Assembly: GCA_963736425.1 (NCBI GenBank)
Contig: CAVTOX010000017.1
Span: forward strand, 124,001 to 188,000
Length of the DNA: 64,000 nt
From: Prado023 sp963736425
GTDB taxonomy: Bacteria > Actinomycetota > Actinomycetes > S36-B12 > CAIYMF01
Direction of reading: 5' to 3'
The stretch's first letter is position 1. Each line of letters begins with the position of its first letter. The position numbers and the translations under genes were made by a program. The notes under the pieces are model-generated. The model did not search any database, was not told the DNA's origin, and saw only the letters and a list, made by a program, of their open reading frames with translations. Shown here piece by piece: positions 46,026 to 55,753 of the stretch.

Positions 46026-47819
46026 TCACCCCGCAGACGGCGGCTGGGGGATCCGGGGATCCCAGACCTGCGAGTTGGATCCGATGAACAGGGTCCACTG
46101 GGGGTTCACGGTGTCGGGGTAGTCCAGGCGAACGCCGAGGTCGGCGTACCACCCGCTGGGCAGCGATCCGGTGGACCAGCCGCTCGGGGACAGCCGCACC
46201 TCCACCCACCCGCGCACGGTCTCGTCGTAGTCGCCCGTGCTCCCATCGAAGCTGGTGCCCGCGAGCTGGACCGCGATGTCCGTGGCCGCCAGCGCGTACC
46301 AGTTGTCCTTCTCGAGGTCGTACCAGTGGTGCTCGGGGAACGGGTAGTCAGCCGGAGGACCGTCAGGCGGCACCGCGAACGGGACCTGTTCGAAGCTTCC
46401 CGCGGCATGCCCGGTCGAGGACTGGCCCATGCAGGATTCGGCGTCGCAGGCGTAGTCGACGTCGAAGGATCCGCTGGCCGTCCCCTGCTCGAAGTCGAGG
46501 ATCAGTTGGATGTCCGGCAGGCCGACCGCCTCACCGCCCAGCGTGAACAGCGGGGGCTTGAGGTCGCGAACGGACAGGTCGCCGCCGTCGATGCGGACCA
46601 TCGCCGCCCGGGCGCCCGGAGCACGGCCCTCGCTGCTGATCGTGTAGATGCCGCCCCCCGTCGGGCGCGTCGCGTTCTCCGAGCCGGCAGCGACGGGGTC
46701 CAGCGCCTCCTCGCCGACTGCCAGCAACTGCTCCGCGGTCGGGTCGTCACAGAGGGGCAACCGCTTGTCAACGCCACCCAGAGATCGAGTCACCTTGTCG
46801 ACCTGGGTGCCCAGATCAGGGTTGTCCGGCAGGGTGCGCAACTCGTACCCGGTGGGCTTGCCGCAGTCGTAGAGCCGTCGGCGCATCAGCTCCACGATCG
46901 CCGCATCGAGCACCCGGTCGATGTCGGCCTCACGGTAGCCGGGCACGTTGCGGACCCGGGGCCGGATCGCGTTGCGCAGCGCATCGATCAGGCGGGTGTC
47001 GATGCCCAGGAGGTTCGTGATGAACCCGAAGAAGCCATGGCCGCGGGGCCGCACCGCCACGGTCTTGACGCCCTCCAACGCACTGGACAGGGCGGCCAGC
47101 GTCGTGGCGGTCTCAGCCAGCGCACGATCGGCGCCCGCGACGCCGGCCGTCGCCCGCTGCAGGGAGGCGGTGGCCTTCTCAGCCAGGTCGGTCAGCCCTC
47201 GCCCCTTGGGACCGCTGACCATCGCCCACACGCCGGTCCACCGCTGCAACTGGGCCGTGTAGGCCTGCACGGCGAGGAGGTTCATGCCGAAGCCGCCGCT
47301 GACCTGGTTGCGCAGGGCGCTCACCTTGGAAGCCAGGCCGCCCAACTCTCCGCTGGCCGAGGTCAGCAGCCGGCTCACCGGTCCGACGTTGGCGATCGTC
47401 GACAGCATCAGGGCGAACTCAGGCTTGCGGAACTGGGTGTACGCGTTCTGACGCATCTGCTTGAGCAGCGCGGCCTTCGTGGTCTGCTCCTGCTGGAGGA
47501 CGGCCAGCACCCGGTCGGCACGCTGGACCGCGACGGTGTCACCCTTCTCCTGGGCGGCGGCCCGCTGCTTCTGCGCGGTGTCCACATAGCCGGCATAGGC
47601 GCTCGTGACCTGCTGCTCCTCCTTCGTGACGTTGGCGAACACCCGGTTGCTGATCGCCCGGGCCTGACCCACCTCGAGGAGGCCGATGAACACATTCACC
47701 GCCGGGTTGCCGACCCCAGCGGGCACCTGCCCCGGGATGGCCGCGGCAGGCCCGGTCAGGGTCAGGGTCAGGGCAACGGCGGTGAGGACCGCGGGAAGGC
47801 GACGGCGCAGCGTCCTCAT
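46026..47819 (-). CDS. Secreted protein of unknown function
   Basis: 597 residues. A signal peptide (RLPAVLTAVALTLTLTGPAA) ends near AAAIPGQ. The first 300 residues are helical and coiled-coil-like (EEQQVTSAYAGYVDTAQKQR, VQRADRVLAVLQQEQTTKAA); the C-terminal 200 are beta-rich with aromatic residues (HHWYDLEKDNWYALAATDIA). Four Cys in two pairs (YDCGKP with LCDD, YACDAESC) suggest disulfides. No family recognised. Its ATG overlaps the stop of the upstream lipoprotein gene, so the two are translated together. Confidence 0.75.
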   Translation of the reverse strand: MRTLRRRLPAVLTAVALTLTLTGPAAAIPGQVPAGVGNPAVNVFIGLLEVGQARAISNRVFANVTKEEQQVTSAYAGYVDTAQKQRAAAQEKGDTVAVQRADRVLAVLQQEQTTKAALLKQMRQNAYTQFRKPEFALMLSTIANVGPVSRLLTSASGELGGLASKVSALRNQVSGGFGMNLLAVQAYTAQLQRWTGVWAMVSGPKGRGLTDLAEKATASLQRATAGVAGADRALAETATTLAALSSALEGVKTVAVRPRGHGFFGFITNLLGIDTRLIDALRNAIRPRVRNVPGYREADIDRVLDAAIVELMRRRLYDCGKPTGYELRTLPDNPDLGTQVDKVTRSLGGVDKRLPLCDDPTAEQLLAVGEEALDPVAAGSENATRPTGGGIYTISSEGRAPGARAAMVRIDGGDLSVRDLKPPLFTLGGEAVGLPDIQLILDFEQGTASGSFDVDYACDAESCMGQSSTGHAAGSFEQVPFAVPPDGPPADYPFPEHHWYDLEKDNWYALAATDIAVQLAGTSFDGSTGDYDETVRGWVEVRLSPSGWSTGSLPSGWYADLGVRLDYPDTVNPQWTLFIGSNSQVWDPRIPQPPSAG

Positions 47820-48392
47820 GGCTGGTCCCCTTCCAGGTAGGCCGTGAAGGCACCGCCCTCATCGGGCACCAGGGGATAGGTCTGGATGTACACGACCCGG
47901 TCATCGACGAGCCCGATCAGGACCTGGCTCCCGGCAAGCACCTTCGCCCCCGCCGGCATGTCCAGGGCGGTCGCGTCGATGGCGGTCAACTCGTACCCCG
48001 CGAGAGCCTCGCGCACCTCGGTCTCGGTCACCCCGGTGCGCATGTCGTAGTAGCCCAGGTGCAGCGGGAGCAACGTCCCGTCCGGGAATGCCTCGATCTC
48101 CTCCTCGCCCACCACGACCCCGTCGACCATCTCGTAGGCGCGGGACAACTCGGCGTAGACGAAGGACTCGACGGGGACCTCGGCGCCGTCGAGGACCACC
48201 ACCTTGGAGGTGAAGGCATCGGGTGCGCCGAGCACCCCGAGCAGCGCCTCCTTGGTGTCGGTCACGACGGCCGCCCCGGCGCCGAGCGAACCGGAAGGGG
48301 CCTGATCAGTGGACCCGCCGGTCCCCGTGCAGGCGCAGACCGCCATGACGGTCGCCACGATCGACCACCAGACGCCGAATCCGCGCGCTCAT
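47816..48392 (-). CDS. Lipoprotein (one apparent frameshift in the signal peptide)
   Basis: Unrecognised 191-residue lipoprotein. ATG at 48392 follows AGGAGG. In one frame the start is MSARIRRLVV; deleting one base near 48361-48364 joins it to IVATVMAVCACTGTGG, giving a basic n-region, hydrophobic core and a lipobox Cys. The mature part is acidic (VDGVVVGEEEIEAFPDG, LVDDRVVYIQTYPLVPDEGG). Its stop overlaps the start of the secreted protein gene. Confidence 0.7.
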
Positions 48393-48532
48393 CACAACGC
48401 CTCCTGCGACACCCCCACTCTCGCGCTGCGGAGTTCGGTCCCGACAGAGTCCTTGGTCACGTTGCGGGGTCGTGATCCGTCGCGGGGCTGTTCGGGGTGC
48501 GGGCGAGGTGGCTGCCGCCAGCGCCTCGGTCG

Positions 48533-49359
48533 CTACGCTCCGATCCCGGGCGCCCGGTCGGTGAGGTACTCGACCTGTGCGGCCAGGGACAGCCGGGCTG
48601 CCCAGCGCAGCGCCTCGGGCACCTCCGGGTACACCATCGCCAGCAGGTCGTCGGGGTCGGTGGTGCCGGCGGCCATGGCAGCGGACACGAGGTCGAGGCG
48701 TTCCCGGCGGTGCTCGGCGTAGTCGGCCAGCAGACCCGCCGGGTCGGGGCAGGCCGGACCGTGCCCCGGCAGCACCCACCCGGCCCCGGTGCTCCCCGCG
48801 AGCTCGGCCAAGCGAGCCCAGTGACGCCAGGTAGGCGCCCAGATGTCCATCGGGGTGGGCTATGACAGCGCTGCCGCGTCCCAGGACCGTGTCCCCGGTG
48901 AGCAGTGCTCCGTCGGCGGGGAGCAGGAACGTCAGGCTGTCGGTGGTGTGGCCCGGGGTCGCGACCACGGACAGCTCGAGGCCCCCGACCGACACCACGT
49001 CGCCGTCGCCCAGCCCCTCGTCGCCGAGTCGATGCGCGGGGTCCAGGGCCCGGACCGGCGCCCCAGTCAGGTCGTGCAGGCTGCGGGCACCCGCGCTGTG
49101 GTCGGCATGTCCGTGGGTCAGCAGGATCAGCGCGATGCGGCTGTCGAGCTCGTCGGCGGCGCTGATCAGGGCAGCGAGGTGACCCGGGTCGTCGGGACCC
49201 GGGTCCACGAGGACGGCGAGGTCGGAGCCCGGTTCGACGAGCAGCCAGGAGTTGGTCCCGTCCAGGGTCATCCAGCTGGCGTTGGGTGCCAGGAGCGCGG
49301 TGGCGCGCGGCCGTGATCCGCCCGGCATCCCAGGGCCCGGACGATCCCAGGGGGCGCAT
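48533..49359 (-). CDS. MBL-fold metallo-hydrolase (two apparent frameshifts)
   Basis: Metallo-beta-lactamase-fold hydrolase, homologue of Rv3677c. The start is probably ATG 49359, overlapping the upstream Nudix stop as TGATG, with SGPWDAGRIT; an indel near 49301-49315 leads to TALLAPNASWMTLDGTNSW. The metal motif THGHADHSAG, GHTTDS and TGDTVLG follow. An extra base in plus-strand CCC 48817-48819 breaks the frame in YLASL; after it ELAGSTGAGWVLPGHGP and PEVPEALRWAARLSLAAQ complete about 274 residues. Confidence 0.85.
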
Positions 49360-50223
49360 CAGCGCGTCCCCCGCTCCTCGGATCCGGACGGCTGCGGCGG
49401 CAGCGGAGAGGACCTCGCCGGTGTAGGCATGCACCAGGACCCAGGTGAGGTCCTCGCCGGACAGCTGGGGGCGGGGCATCAGCGGCACGACCTCGCGGGT
49501 GCGCGCCCAGTTCAGCGCATCCCCGACTGAGCGCTGCCCGGCGAGGTCGGCCAGCACGGCGACTGTCGGCGGCAGCATGGCCAGGGCGCCCCTGCGGTGC
49601 TCGGCGAGGGCATCGGCGGGGGCCATCCAGTGGGCGGAGTCGGTCTCGGTGACGTGCGCGTCGACGTCCTGGCCGGCAGGCAGGGCGGCAGCCAGGAAGC
49701 GGGTGTCGAACCGGCGGGTCTCGACCTCGGGGGTGATCCAGTGCGCGATCGGGACCAGCAGGTCGGCCTGGATGTGCAGCTTGCGACGTCGCAGCACCGA
49801 CGGGAACCCGCCGGCGGTCTCACTGGCTGCCCGGTCGTGCGCCCAGCTCTCGTCGGGGGCTGCCGGGCGTCCAGACCGGTCGACGGCGAGCATGACGCCG
49901 GCCTCCTCGAACGTCTCGCGGACGCCCGCGACGATCAGAGCGCGTGCCAGGTCCGGATCGGTCCACGCACCGGCGCGCACCGTCCCGTGGATCGCGGGCT
50001 GGCTGTCCTGGTCCAGGTCGACCCGGCCCCCGGGGAACACGTGCATGCCCGGTGCGAAGGCCATCGAGTCCGGCCGTCGCATGAGCAGGGCCTCGAGCCC
50101 GGCCACCCCGTCGCGCAGCAGCACGATGGTGGCGGCGTCCTTCGACTCAGGCGGGTCCCACGGGCCGCCCTGCGCCAGCAACCGGGCCCGCTGCACCAGC
50201 TCGGGCGGCATCTCGAGGACCAT
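49359..50223 (-). CDS. Nudix hydrolase (one apparent frameshift near the C-terminus)
   Basis: Cleaves a nucleoside diphosphate linked to another group; substrate unknown. PGGRVDLDQD and the Nudix helix GVRETFEEAGVML are present, with an inserted segment of about 60 residues between them and the C-terminal part, as in the larger Nudix subfamily next to this MBL gene in actinobacteria. In its own frame the protein runs into the MBL gene; a single indel around 49380-49410 would end it at the TGA at 49359-49361, overlapping the MBL ATG. Begins directly after ridA. Confidence 0.85.
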
Positions 50224-50685
50224 TCAGGCGATCTCCACGATGACCTCGACCTCGACGGGGGCATCGAGTGGCAGGACCGCAACCCCCACCGCCGATCGGG
50301 CGTGCACACCTGCGTCGCCGAAGGCGGCCCCGAGGAGCTCGCTGGCACCGTTGACCACGCCCGGCTGCCCGCTGAAGCCGGGATCGCTGGCCACGAAACC
50401 GACCACCTTGACCACGCGGACCACGCGATCGAGGTCGCCGACGAGCGCCCGGATGGCGGCGATCGCGTTCAGGGCGCACTGCGTGGCCATCCGCGCAGCC
50501 TGCTCCGGGGCGACCTCGGCCCCGACCTTCCCCGTGCCCATCAGGACGCCGGAGACCAGGGGCAGCTGTCCGGAGGTGTAGACGAGGGTGCCCGTCTGGA
50601 CTGCCGGGACGTAGACCGCGACCGGCGGCGCCACATCGGGCACCGTGTGACCCAGGGCGGAGAGGCGATCCTCGACGGCTCCCAT
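50224..50685 (-). CDS. RidA family protein
   Basis: 153 residues, homologue of Rv3678c. RidA proteins hydrolyse reactive enamine/imine intermediates of PLP enzymes. TGTLVYTSGQLPL, ATQCALNAIAAIRALVGDL and PLDAPVEVEVIVEIA are family segments; the Arg of the active site appears in GVHARSAVGVAVLP. It starts one base after the DUF4177 gene. Confidence 0.9.
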   Translation of the reverse strand: MGAVEDRLSALGHTVPDVAPPVAVYVPAVQTGTLVYTSGQLPLVSGVLMGTGKVGAEVAPEQAARMATQCALNAIAAIRALVGDLDRVVRVVKVVGFVASDPGFSGQPGVVNGASELLGAAFGDAGVHARSAVGVAVLPLDAPVEVEVIVEIA

Positions 50686-50686
50686 G

Positions 50687-50851
50687 TCAGGTCAGCGGGC
50701 GCTTGAAGTAGGCCACGAGCTGCTCGGGGTTCGGGCCGGGGACGACCTGGACCAGCTCCCAGCCGTCGGTGCCCCAGTTGTTGAGGATCTGCTGGGTGGC
50801 GTGGATGAGCAGGGGTGCGGTGGCGTACTCCCACCGGGTGCGTTCAGACAT
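50687..50851 (-). CDS. DUF4177 small protein (54 aa)
   Basis: MSERTRWEYATAPLLIHATQ ... LNNWGTDGWELVQVVPG ... LVAYFKRPLT, the typical length and motif (GWELV) of DUF4177. It lies between crp and ridA on the minus strand and is one base from ridA. Function unknown. Confidence 0.88.
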   Translation of the reverse strand: MSERTRWEYATAPLLIHATQQILNNWGTDGWELVQVVPGPNPEQLVAYFKRPLT

Positions 50852-50896
50852 GGGGTCAATGTAGCGGCCCGGGGCGGATGCGTCCCCCGGGAGTTC

Positions 50897-51571
50897 TCAG
50901 CGGGCGCGCTGCTCCAGCCGGGGGACGTCCAGGAGGGTCACCTGGCGCTGCTCGATGAGGATCCAGCCGCGCTGGGAGAAGTCCGCCAGCGCCTTGTTCA
51001 CCGTCTCGCGGGAGGCCCCGACGAGCTGGGCGAGCTCCTCCTGGGTCAGGTCGTGGCTGACGAGCAGGCCCTCGGGGGTCTCCTCGCCGAACTTGGTGCC
51101 CAGCTCCAGGAGGGCCTTGGCCACCCGGCCCGGGACGTCGGAGAACACGAGGTCGGCCATCGCCTCGTTGGTCCGGCGCAGCCGCCGGGCCAGGGAGGCA
51201 AGGAGCGCGACGGCCATGTCGGGGCGCCCCACCAACCAGGGCAGGAGCGCCTCGTGTCCCATGGACAGGACCTTGGTCTTGGTCACGGCGACAGCCGTCG
51301 CGGTGCGCGGGCCGGGATCGAACAGGGACAGCTCGCCGAGCATCTCGCCGGCGCCGAGCACGGCGATGAGCGACTCACGGCCGTCGGAGGCCGTGTGACC
51401 GAGCTTGATCTTGCCGGACTCGATCAGGTACAGCTTGTCCCCGGTCTCGCCCTCGGTGAACAGGACGTCGCCCTTGGTCAGGCGCACCTCGACCATCGAC
51501 GCCCGCATCGCGGCGGCGGCATCGTCGTCGAGGGCGGTGAACAGTGGCGCGGAGCGCAGCCGGTCCTGCAC
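50897..51571 (-). CDS. crp: Crp/GlxR-type cAMP-responsive transcription factor
   Basis: 224-residue CRP/FNR regulator. GTG at 51571 follows GGAGGAG at six bases. The cyclic-nucleotide pocket GEMLGELSLFDPGPRTATAV keeps the Glu and Arg-Thr that bind cAMP; the HTH is LTQEELAQLVGASRETVNKAL. Homologue of M. tuberculosis Rv3676. The open frame runs on upstream into the RsiG gene but that is an accidental fusion. Confidence 0.95.
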   Translation of the reverse strand: MQDRLRSAPLFTALDDDAAAAMRASMVEVRLTKGDVLFTEGETGDKLYLIESGKIKLGHTASDGRESLIAVLGAGEMLGELSLFDPGPRTATAVAVTKTKVLSMGHEALLPWLVGRPDMAVALLASLARRLRRTNEAMADLVFSDVPGRVAKALLELGTKFGEETPEGLLVSHDLTQEELAQLVGASRETVNKALADFSQRGWILIEQRQVTLLDVPRLEQRAR

Positions 51572-51630
51572 GGGTGACTCCTCCCATGGGCGTGCGGTAC
51601 TTGCCCCCGCAGGATTCACACAGTAGTGCG

Positions 51631-52129
51631 CTAGCGCAGCCCGATGTCGGGCAGCGCGGTGAGCGCGAGGGTCGGATCCTGCCGGTAGCGGGCGATCAGC
51701 TGCCCCGTGGCCTCGTCGAGGCGCTGGTGGATCTCGCGGCGCAGCGCGGAGATGTCGGTCTCCACGGCGCGCAGCTCCTCGACGAACCCGGCCACGGCCT
51801 CGGTGTCCCGCGAGTCGACGACGCGGGTCCACAGGCCGTGCAGGTCCGGGCAGGGCCTCGATGTCGCCGGCGGGCTTGACCGACAGGTTGGCCAGCCGCC
51901 GATGCACGGCGCCACTCTCGGCCAGGACGGTGGTGAGCCGCTCGACGATGTCCCCGTCGGAGCTCCCCCGGGTCAGCAGGTCGATGCGCGCCTGGATGAT
52001 CCGGCGCCAGTAGGACACCCGTGCCTCCTCGTCGCCGAGCTCGCGACGCAGGTCGCGCAGGTCGTCGAGGGTCAGCCCGGAGTAGGCCGGATCCACCTCG
52101 GGTGGGGTCGGCGGGGGCTTGGTCGCCAT
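51631..52129 (-). CDS. rsiG: RsiG-like anti-sigma factor with two c-di-GMP motifs (one apparent frameshift)
   Basis: 165-residue helical protein after removing one extra base at plus-strand 51846-51847 (IEALP joins DLHGLWTRV). The RsiG signature E(x3)S(x2)R(x3)Q(x3)D is exact at Glu35-Ser39-Arg42-Gln46-Asp50 (EARVSYWRRIIQARID). A second copy, Glu123-Ser127-Arg130-His134-Asp138, has His for Gln. In Streptomyces, RsiG binds c-di-GMP through two such repeats and then holds sigma WhiG; in Rubrobacter, RsiG controls pilus genes. A WhiG gene is not in the window. ATG at 52129 follows GGGAG. Confidence 0.82.
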
Positions 52130-52178
52130 GGCTCTCCCAGCAGGCTCGGGTGGCACGGATCGGCCCTAGGCTATCCAC

Positions 52179-52886
52179 ATGCCCACCCCCGCACCCCCGG
52201 CGACGCGCACGGCGCTGGTCCGCCGTGCCCGTCGGATGGGTCGGATCCTGGGTGAGACCTACCCCGATGCGCACTGCGAGCTGGACTTCGAGACGCCCTA
52301 CCAGCTGCTGGTCGCCACGATCCTGTCCGCCCAGTGCACCGACGTGCGGGTCAACATGGTGACGCCGCAGGTGTTCGCGGCCTACCCGACCCCCGCCGAC
52401 CTGGCGGCCGCGGACCGCGCCGAGCTGGAGTCGATGATCGAGTCCACCGGCTTCTTCCGGGCGAAGTCCGCCTCGCTGCAGGGCATGGCCGCACGGCTGG
52501 TCGAGGCCTACGACGGTGAGGTGCCCGGGCGGCTGAAGGACCTCGTCACGCTGCCCGGGGTGGGCCGCAAGACGGCCAACGTGGTGCTCGGCAACGCCTT
52601 CGGCGTTCCCGGGATCACCGTCGACACGCACTTCGGCCGGCTCTCCCGGCGCTTCGGGTGGACCACGGCCGAGGACCCCGAGAAGGTCGAGGCCGAGGTC
52701 GGCTCGCTGTTCCCGCGATCGGACTGGACGGTGCTGTCGCACCGGATGATCTGGCATGGCCGCCGCGTCTGCCACGCCCGGACACCCGCGTGCGGCGCCT
52801 GCCCCCTGGCCCAGCTGTGCCCGAGCTTCGGGGAGGGTCAGACCGATCCGGTGAAGGCCGCCAAGCTGGTCAAGGTGGGACCGTGA
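52179..52886 (+). CDS. nth: Endonuclease III
   Basis: DNA glycosylase/AP lyase for oxidised pyrimidines, 235 residues. HhH LPGVGRKTANVVLGNAFG, catalytic Lys in ILSAQCTD region and Asp in TVDTHFGRL, and the four-Cys iron-sulfur loop CHARTPACGACPLAQLC. TAGGCT six bases before the ATG makes it leaderless. Next to crp as in mycobacteria. Confidence 0.96.
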   Translation: MPTPAPPATRTALVRRARRMGRILGETYPDAHCELDFETPYQLLVATILSAQCTDVRVNMVTPQVFAAYPTPADLAAADRAELESMIESTGFFRAKSASLQGMAARLVEAYDGEVPGRLKDLVTLPGVGRKTANVVLGNAFGVPGITVDTHFGRLSRRFGWTTAEDPEKVEAEVGSLFPRSDWTVLSHRMIWHGRRVCHARTPACGACPLAQLCPSFGEGQTDPVKAAKLVKVGP

Positions 52887-53563
52887 GCAGCCCGGACGGG
52901 TCGGGGACGGCTCCGGGCCAGCACGCGGACCGGCTGGCGACCGCGCCCGAGTGGTTCGCCGCGTTCCTGGGCGCCATCGACGGCGTGGCCGGCCATGAGC
53001 TGTCGCGCTTCACCCCGCCGCCGGACTCCGAGACGAGGTCCTCGGCGGTGCTGATCCTGTTCGGGGACGGCCCGCACGGCCCGGACGTGCTGCTCATCGA
53101 GCGGGCCGCCGACATGCGCTCGCACGCCGGGCAGCCGGCGTTCCCCGGCGGGGGTGTCGATCCCGAGGACGACGGTCCGGTCGCTGCCGCCCTGCGCGAG
53201 GCGCAGGAGGAGACCGGCCTGGAGCCCGCCGGAGTCACGGTGGCGCGGGTCCTGCCCGACCTCTGGCTGCCGCCCAGCGGCTACACCGTCACGCCGGTGA
53301 TCGGCTACTGGAGCGTCCCGGCCCCGGTCTGGGCCGCTGATCCGCGCGAGGTCGCCCGCGCCGAGCGGATCCCGCTGGCCCACCTGGTCGACCCGGCCAA
53401 CCGGGTCACGGTCGTGCACCCGTCGGGCTATCGGGGGCCCGGCTTCCAGGTGGCCGACATGCTCGTGTGGGGCTTCACGGCCGGCCTGCTCGACCGGCTG
53501 CTCGACCTCGCGGGCTGGGCCGAGCCCTGGCCGACGGAGCGTGAGGTCGGGATCTCCTGGTGA
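52883..53563 (+). CDS. CoA pyrophosphatase (NudL-like Nudix)
   Basis: 226 residues. Nudix box GGGVDPEDDGPVAAALREAQ plus EETGL, preceded by SHAGQPAFPGG, the NudL/Rv3672c pattern, which hydrolyses coenzyme A to phosphopantetheine and ADP. GTG at 52883 overlaps the nth stop (GTGA), so translation is coupled. Confidence 0.88.
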   Translation: MSSPDGSGTAPGQHADRLATAPEWFAAFLGAIDGVAGHELSRFTPPPDSETRSSAVLILFGDGPHGPDVLLIERAADMRSHAGQPAFPGGGVDPEDDGPVAAALREAQEETGLEPAGVTVARVLPDLWLPPSGYTVTPVIGYWSVPAPVWAADPREVARAERIPLAHLVDPANRVTVVHPSGYRGPGFQVADMLVWGFTAGLLDRLLDLAGWAEPWPTEREVGISW

Positions 53564-54737
53564 GCGCGAACTGGGTCGACATCGCGCTGCTCGTGGGGCT
53601 GCTGGTGGTCGCGATCGCGGGATGGCGATCGGGGGTCATCACCACGGCCGCTTCCTTCGCCGGCTTCATCGGCGGGGCCCTGTGCGGGGCGTGGCTGGTG
53701 CCGCACCTGCTCGCCGGGCGCGAGTGGCCCACGTTCCTGCAGGCCATGGCCACACTGGCCGGGATGTTCGTCCTCGGGGTCATCGGCCAGGCGATCCTCG
53801 GGTTCGCGGGGCGGACCGTGCGCGATGCCGTCGACTTCCGCCCGATCCGCGTGGTGGACAGCGCCTCGGGGATGGTCGTGAGCGTCCTGGCGTTCCTGCT
53901 GTGCGCGTGGATGGTGCTGTCGGTGGCGGCCTCGAGCTCGCTCGGTCCCACCTCCGAGCAGGTCCGGGCCTCGCGCGGGTTCCCCCTGCTCGACCAGGTC
54001 CTGGCCGGCCCCGGCGGGGCGCTCCTGGATGACGCGCGCGAGCTGCTGGCCACCATCGACGTGCCCAGCCTGCCGTTCAACCCGGCCACCCTGCCGCCGG
54101 TCGAGGATCCGGCGAACGTCGACATCTCGGAGGCGGCCGCGCGGGTCGCCCGGGACTCGGTGGTCCAGGTGTCGACCACCTCGACCCGCTGCGGGTCCTC
54201 GTCGCTGGGCTCGGGGGTCGTGGTCAGCCCCGGACGGGTGGCCACGAACGCCCACGTGGTGGCCGGTGCCGGTCGGATCACCGTCGGCTCCGCGAGCGAC
54301 CGCGCCACCCGCGGGGCACGCCTGGTCTACCTCGATCCGGAGAACGACGTCGCGATCCTGCACGTCCCCGGGCTCGAGTCCCCGGTGCCGAAGTGGGTTG
54401 ACGAGGCTCCTCGCGGGACCGACGCCGTGGTGGCCGGATACCCGGGTGGTGGACCGTTGACCCTGGGCGAGGCCCGTGTCCGCGGGCAGATCCTGGTCGC
54501 CGACGACCAGGGCTCGGGCAGTCGTGAGGTGCACGTGTTCCGGGGGCTGGTGCGCCCGGGGAACTCCGGCGGCGCACTCCTGGGCCTGGACGGGTCGGTC
54601 CTCGGGCTGGTCTTCGCCAACGCCCAGGACGACGACCAGACCGGGTTCGCCCTGACCGAGGCAGAGGTCCGGGCGCCATCGAGGCGACGCGCAACGCGAC
54701 CGACGAGGTCTCCTCCGGCCCCTGCCGGGCCCTCTAG
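53560..54737 (+). CDS. marP: MarP-type membrane serine protease (one apparent frameshift)
   Basis: Four N-terminal membrane helices of CvpA type then a periplasmic trypsin-like domain: His in VATNAHVVAGAG, Asp in DPENDVAIL, Ser in RPGNSGGALLGLDG. In M. tuberculosis MarP protects against acid by cutting RipA. The main frame runs on to 54915, but a one-base deletion near 54671-54677 restores AIEATRNATDEVSSGPCRAL and a stop at 54737, giving about 392 residues, the normal length. ATG overlaps the Nudix stop. Confidence 0.9.
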
Positions 54738-54837
54738 GGTCTCGTCCGAACTCTCGAGCGCCGGAGGCGACTTCGTCCAACTCTCGGGCCTCCCGACGGC
54801 TCCGATCCTGGATCGGATCATGGTCTCGGGGCGGTGG

Positions 54838-55753
54838 TCAGAGCGTTGCGAGCCAGTCCAGCAGCGTGGCGTGGAACTCCTCGGGGCGCTCCTCGTGCGG
54901 GAAGTGCCCGGCTGAGGGGATCTCGGTGTACTGGTATGCGCCCGGTGACGAAGTCCCCGGATCCGCGCGCGCTGCTGGGCAGCACCGTCGGGTCGGCCGC
55001 TCCCTGCAGGTGCAGGACAGGAGCCGTGATGGGGGTCTTCATCCGCTTGGCGTACCGGATGCCGTCGGGTCGCGGCACCGAGCGCAGCGCCCACCGGTGG
55101 TACTCCAGCGCGCAGTGGGCGGTGTTGAGCAGCAGCATGGCCGCGCGGTAGGTCGCCGCGGTGTGGTCGTCGGGCCAGGACGGGGTGGCCGACCACGCGC
55201 GCAGCAGGTCCCCGACCTCGGAGGCCCCGTTCTCGAGCAGGTCACGCTCGGGGGAGGCCGGCACCTGGAAGCCGAAGGCGTAGGCCGAGGCGCTGCGCTG
55301 TCCGGCGTCGCCCAGCAGGGCGGCCCGCAGCCGGCGGGGGTGCGGCATCGACATCGGGACGATCGCGCGGATCGCCTCGGGGTGCGTGACGGCGGCCGTC
55401 CACGCCAGGAAGCCGCCCCATCCATGTCCCACGACGACGGCGTCGCGCGACCCCAGGGAGCGGATCACCCCGCTGACGTCCGCCGAGAGGGTGAACGGGT
55501 CGTAGCCACGCGGGGGGTGGTCGGAGCCGGCGTAGCCGCGCAGGTCCATGGCCGCTGCGTGGTAGCCGGCGTCGGCCAGGACCGGAAGGGCGTGGCGCCA
55601 GGTCCACCAGAACGTGGGGAAGCCGTGCAGCAGCAGGACCAGGGGACCCTCGCCCATCTCGGCGACGTGGAACCGGGAGCCGTTCGCGGGCACGTCCCGG
55701 TGCGTCCAGGGTCCCTCGACCCGGACGACCTCCTCGGGGTCGAGAAGGGTCAC
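54838..55753 (-). CDS. Alpha/beta hydrolase, epoxide-hydrolase-like (one apparent frameshift)
   Basis: 304 residues, homologue of Rv3670 (EphE). Oxyanion LLLHGFPTFWWTW, nucleophile elbow VVGHGWGGFLAW (His-Gly-Trp-Gly-Gly, so the nucleophile is a Trp position; the usual Asp is replaced), and C-terminal His in PSAGHFPHEERP. An extra base near 54938-54944 shifts the last 35 residues; correcting it gives AYQYTEIPSAGHFP ... DWLATL. The GTG start overlaps the stop of the holin-like gene. Because the nucleophile position is unusual, activity is uncertain. Confidence 0.8.

Noticed and set aside
50897..52156. Crp fused to the RsiG-like protein in one frame
   Set aside because: The fusion exists only because rsiG is frame-shifted; each has its own start, ribosome site and, for rsiG, its own C-terminus in another frame.
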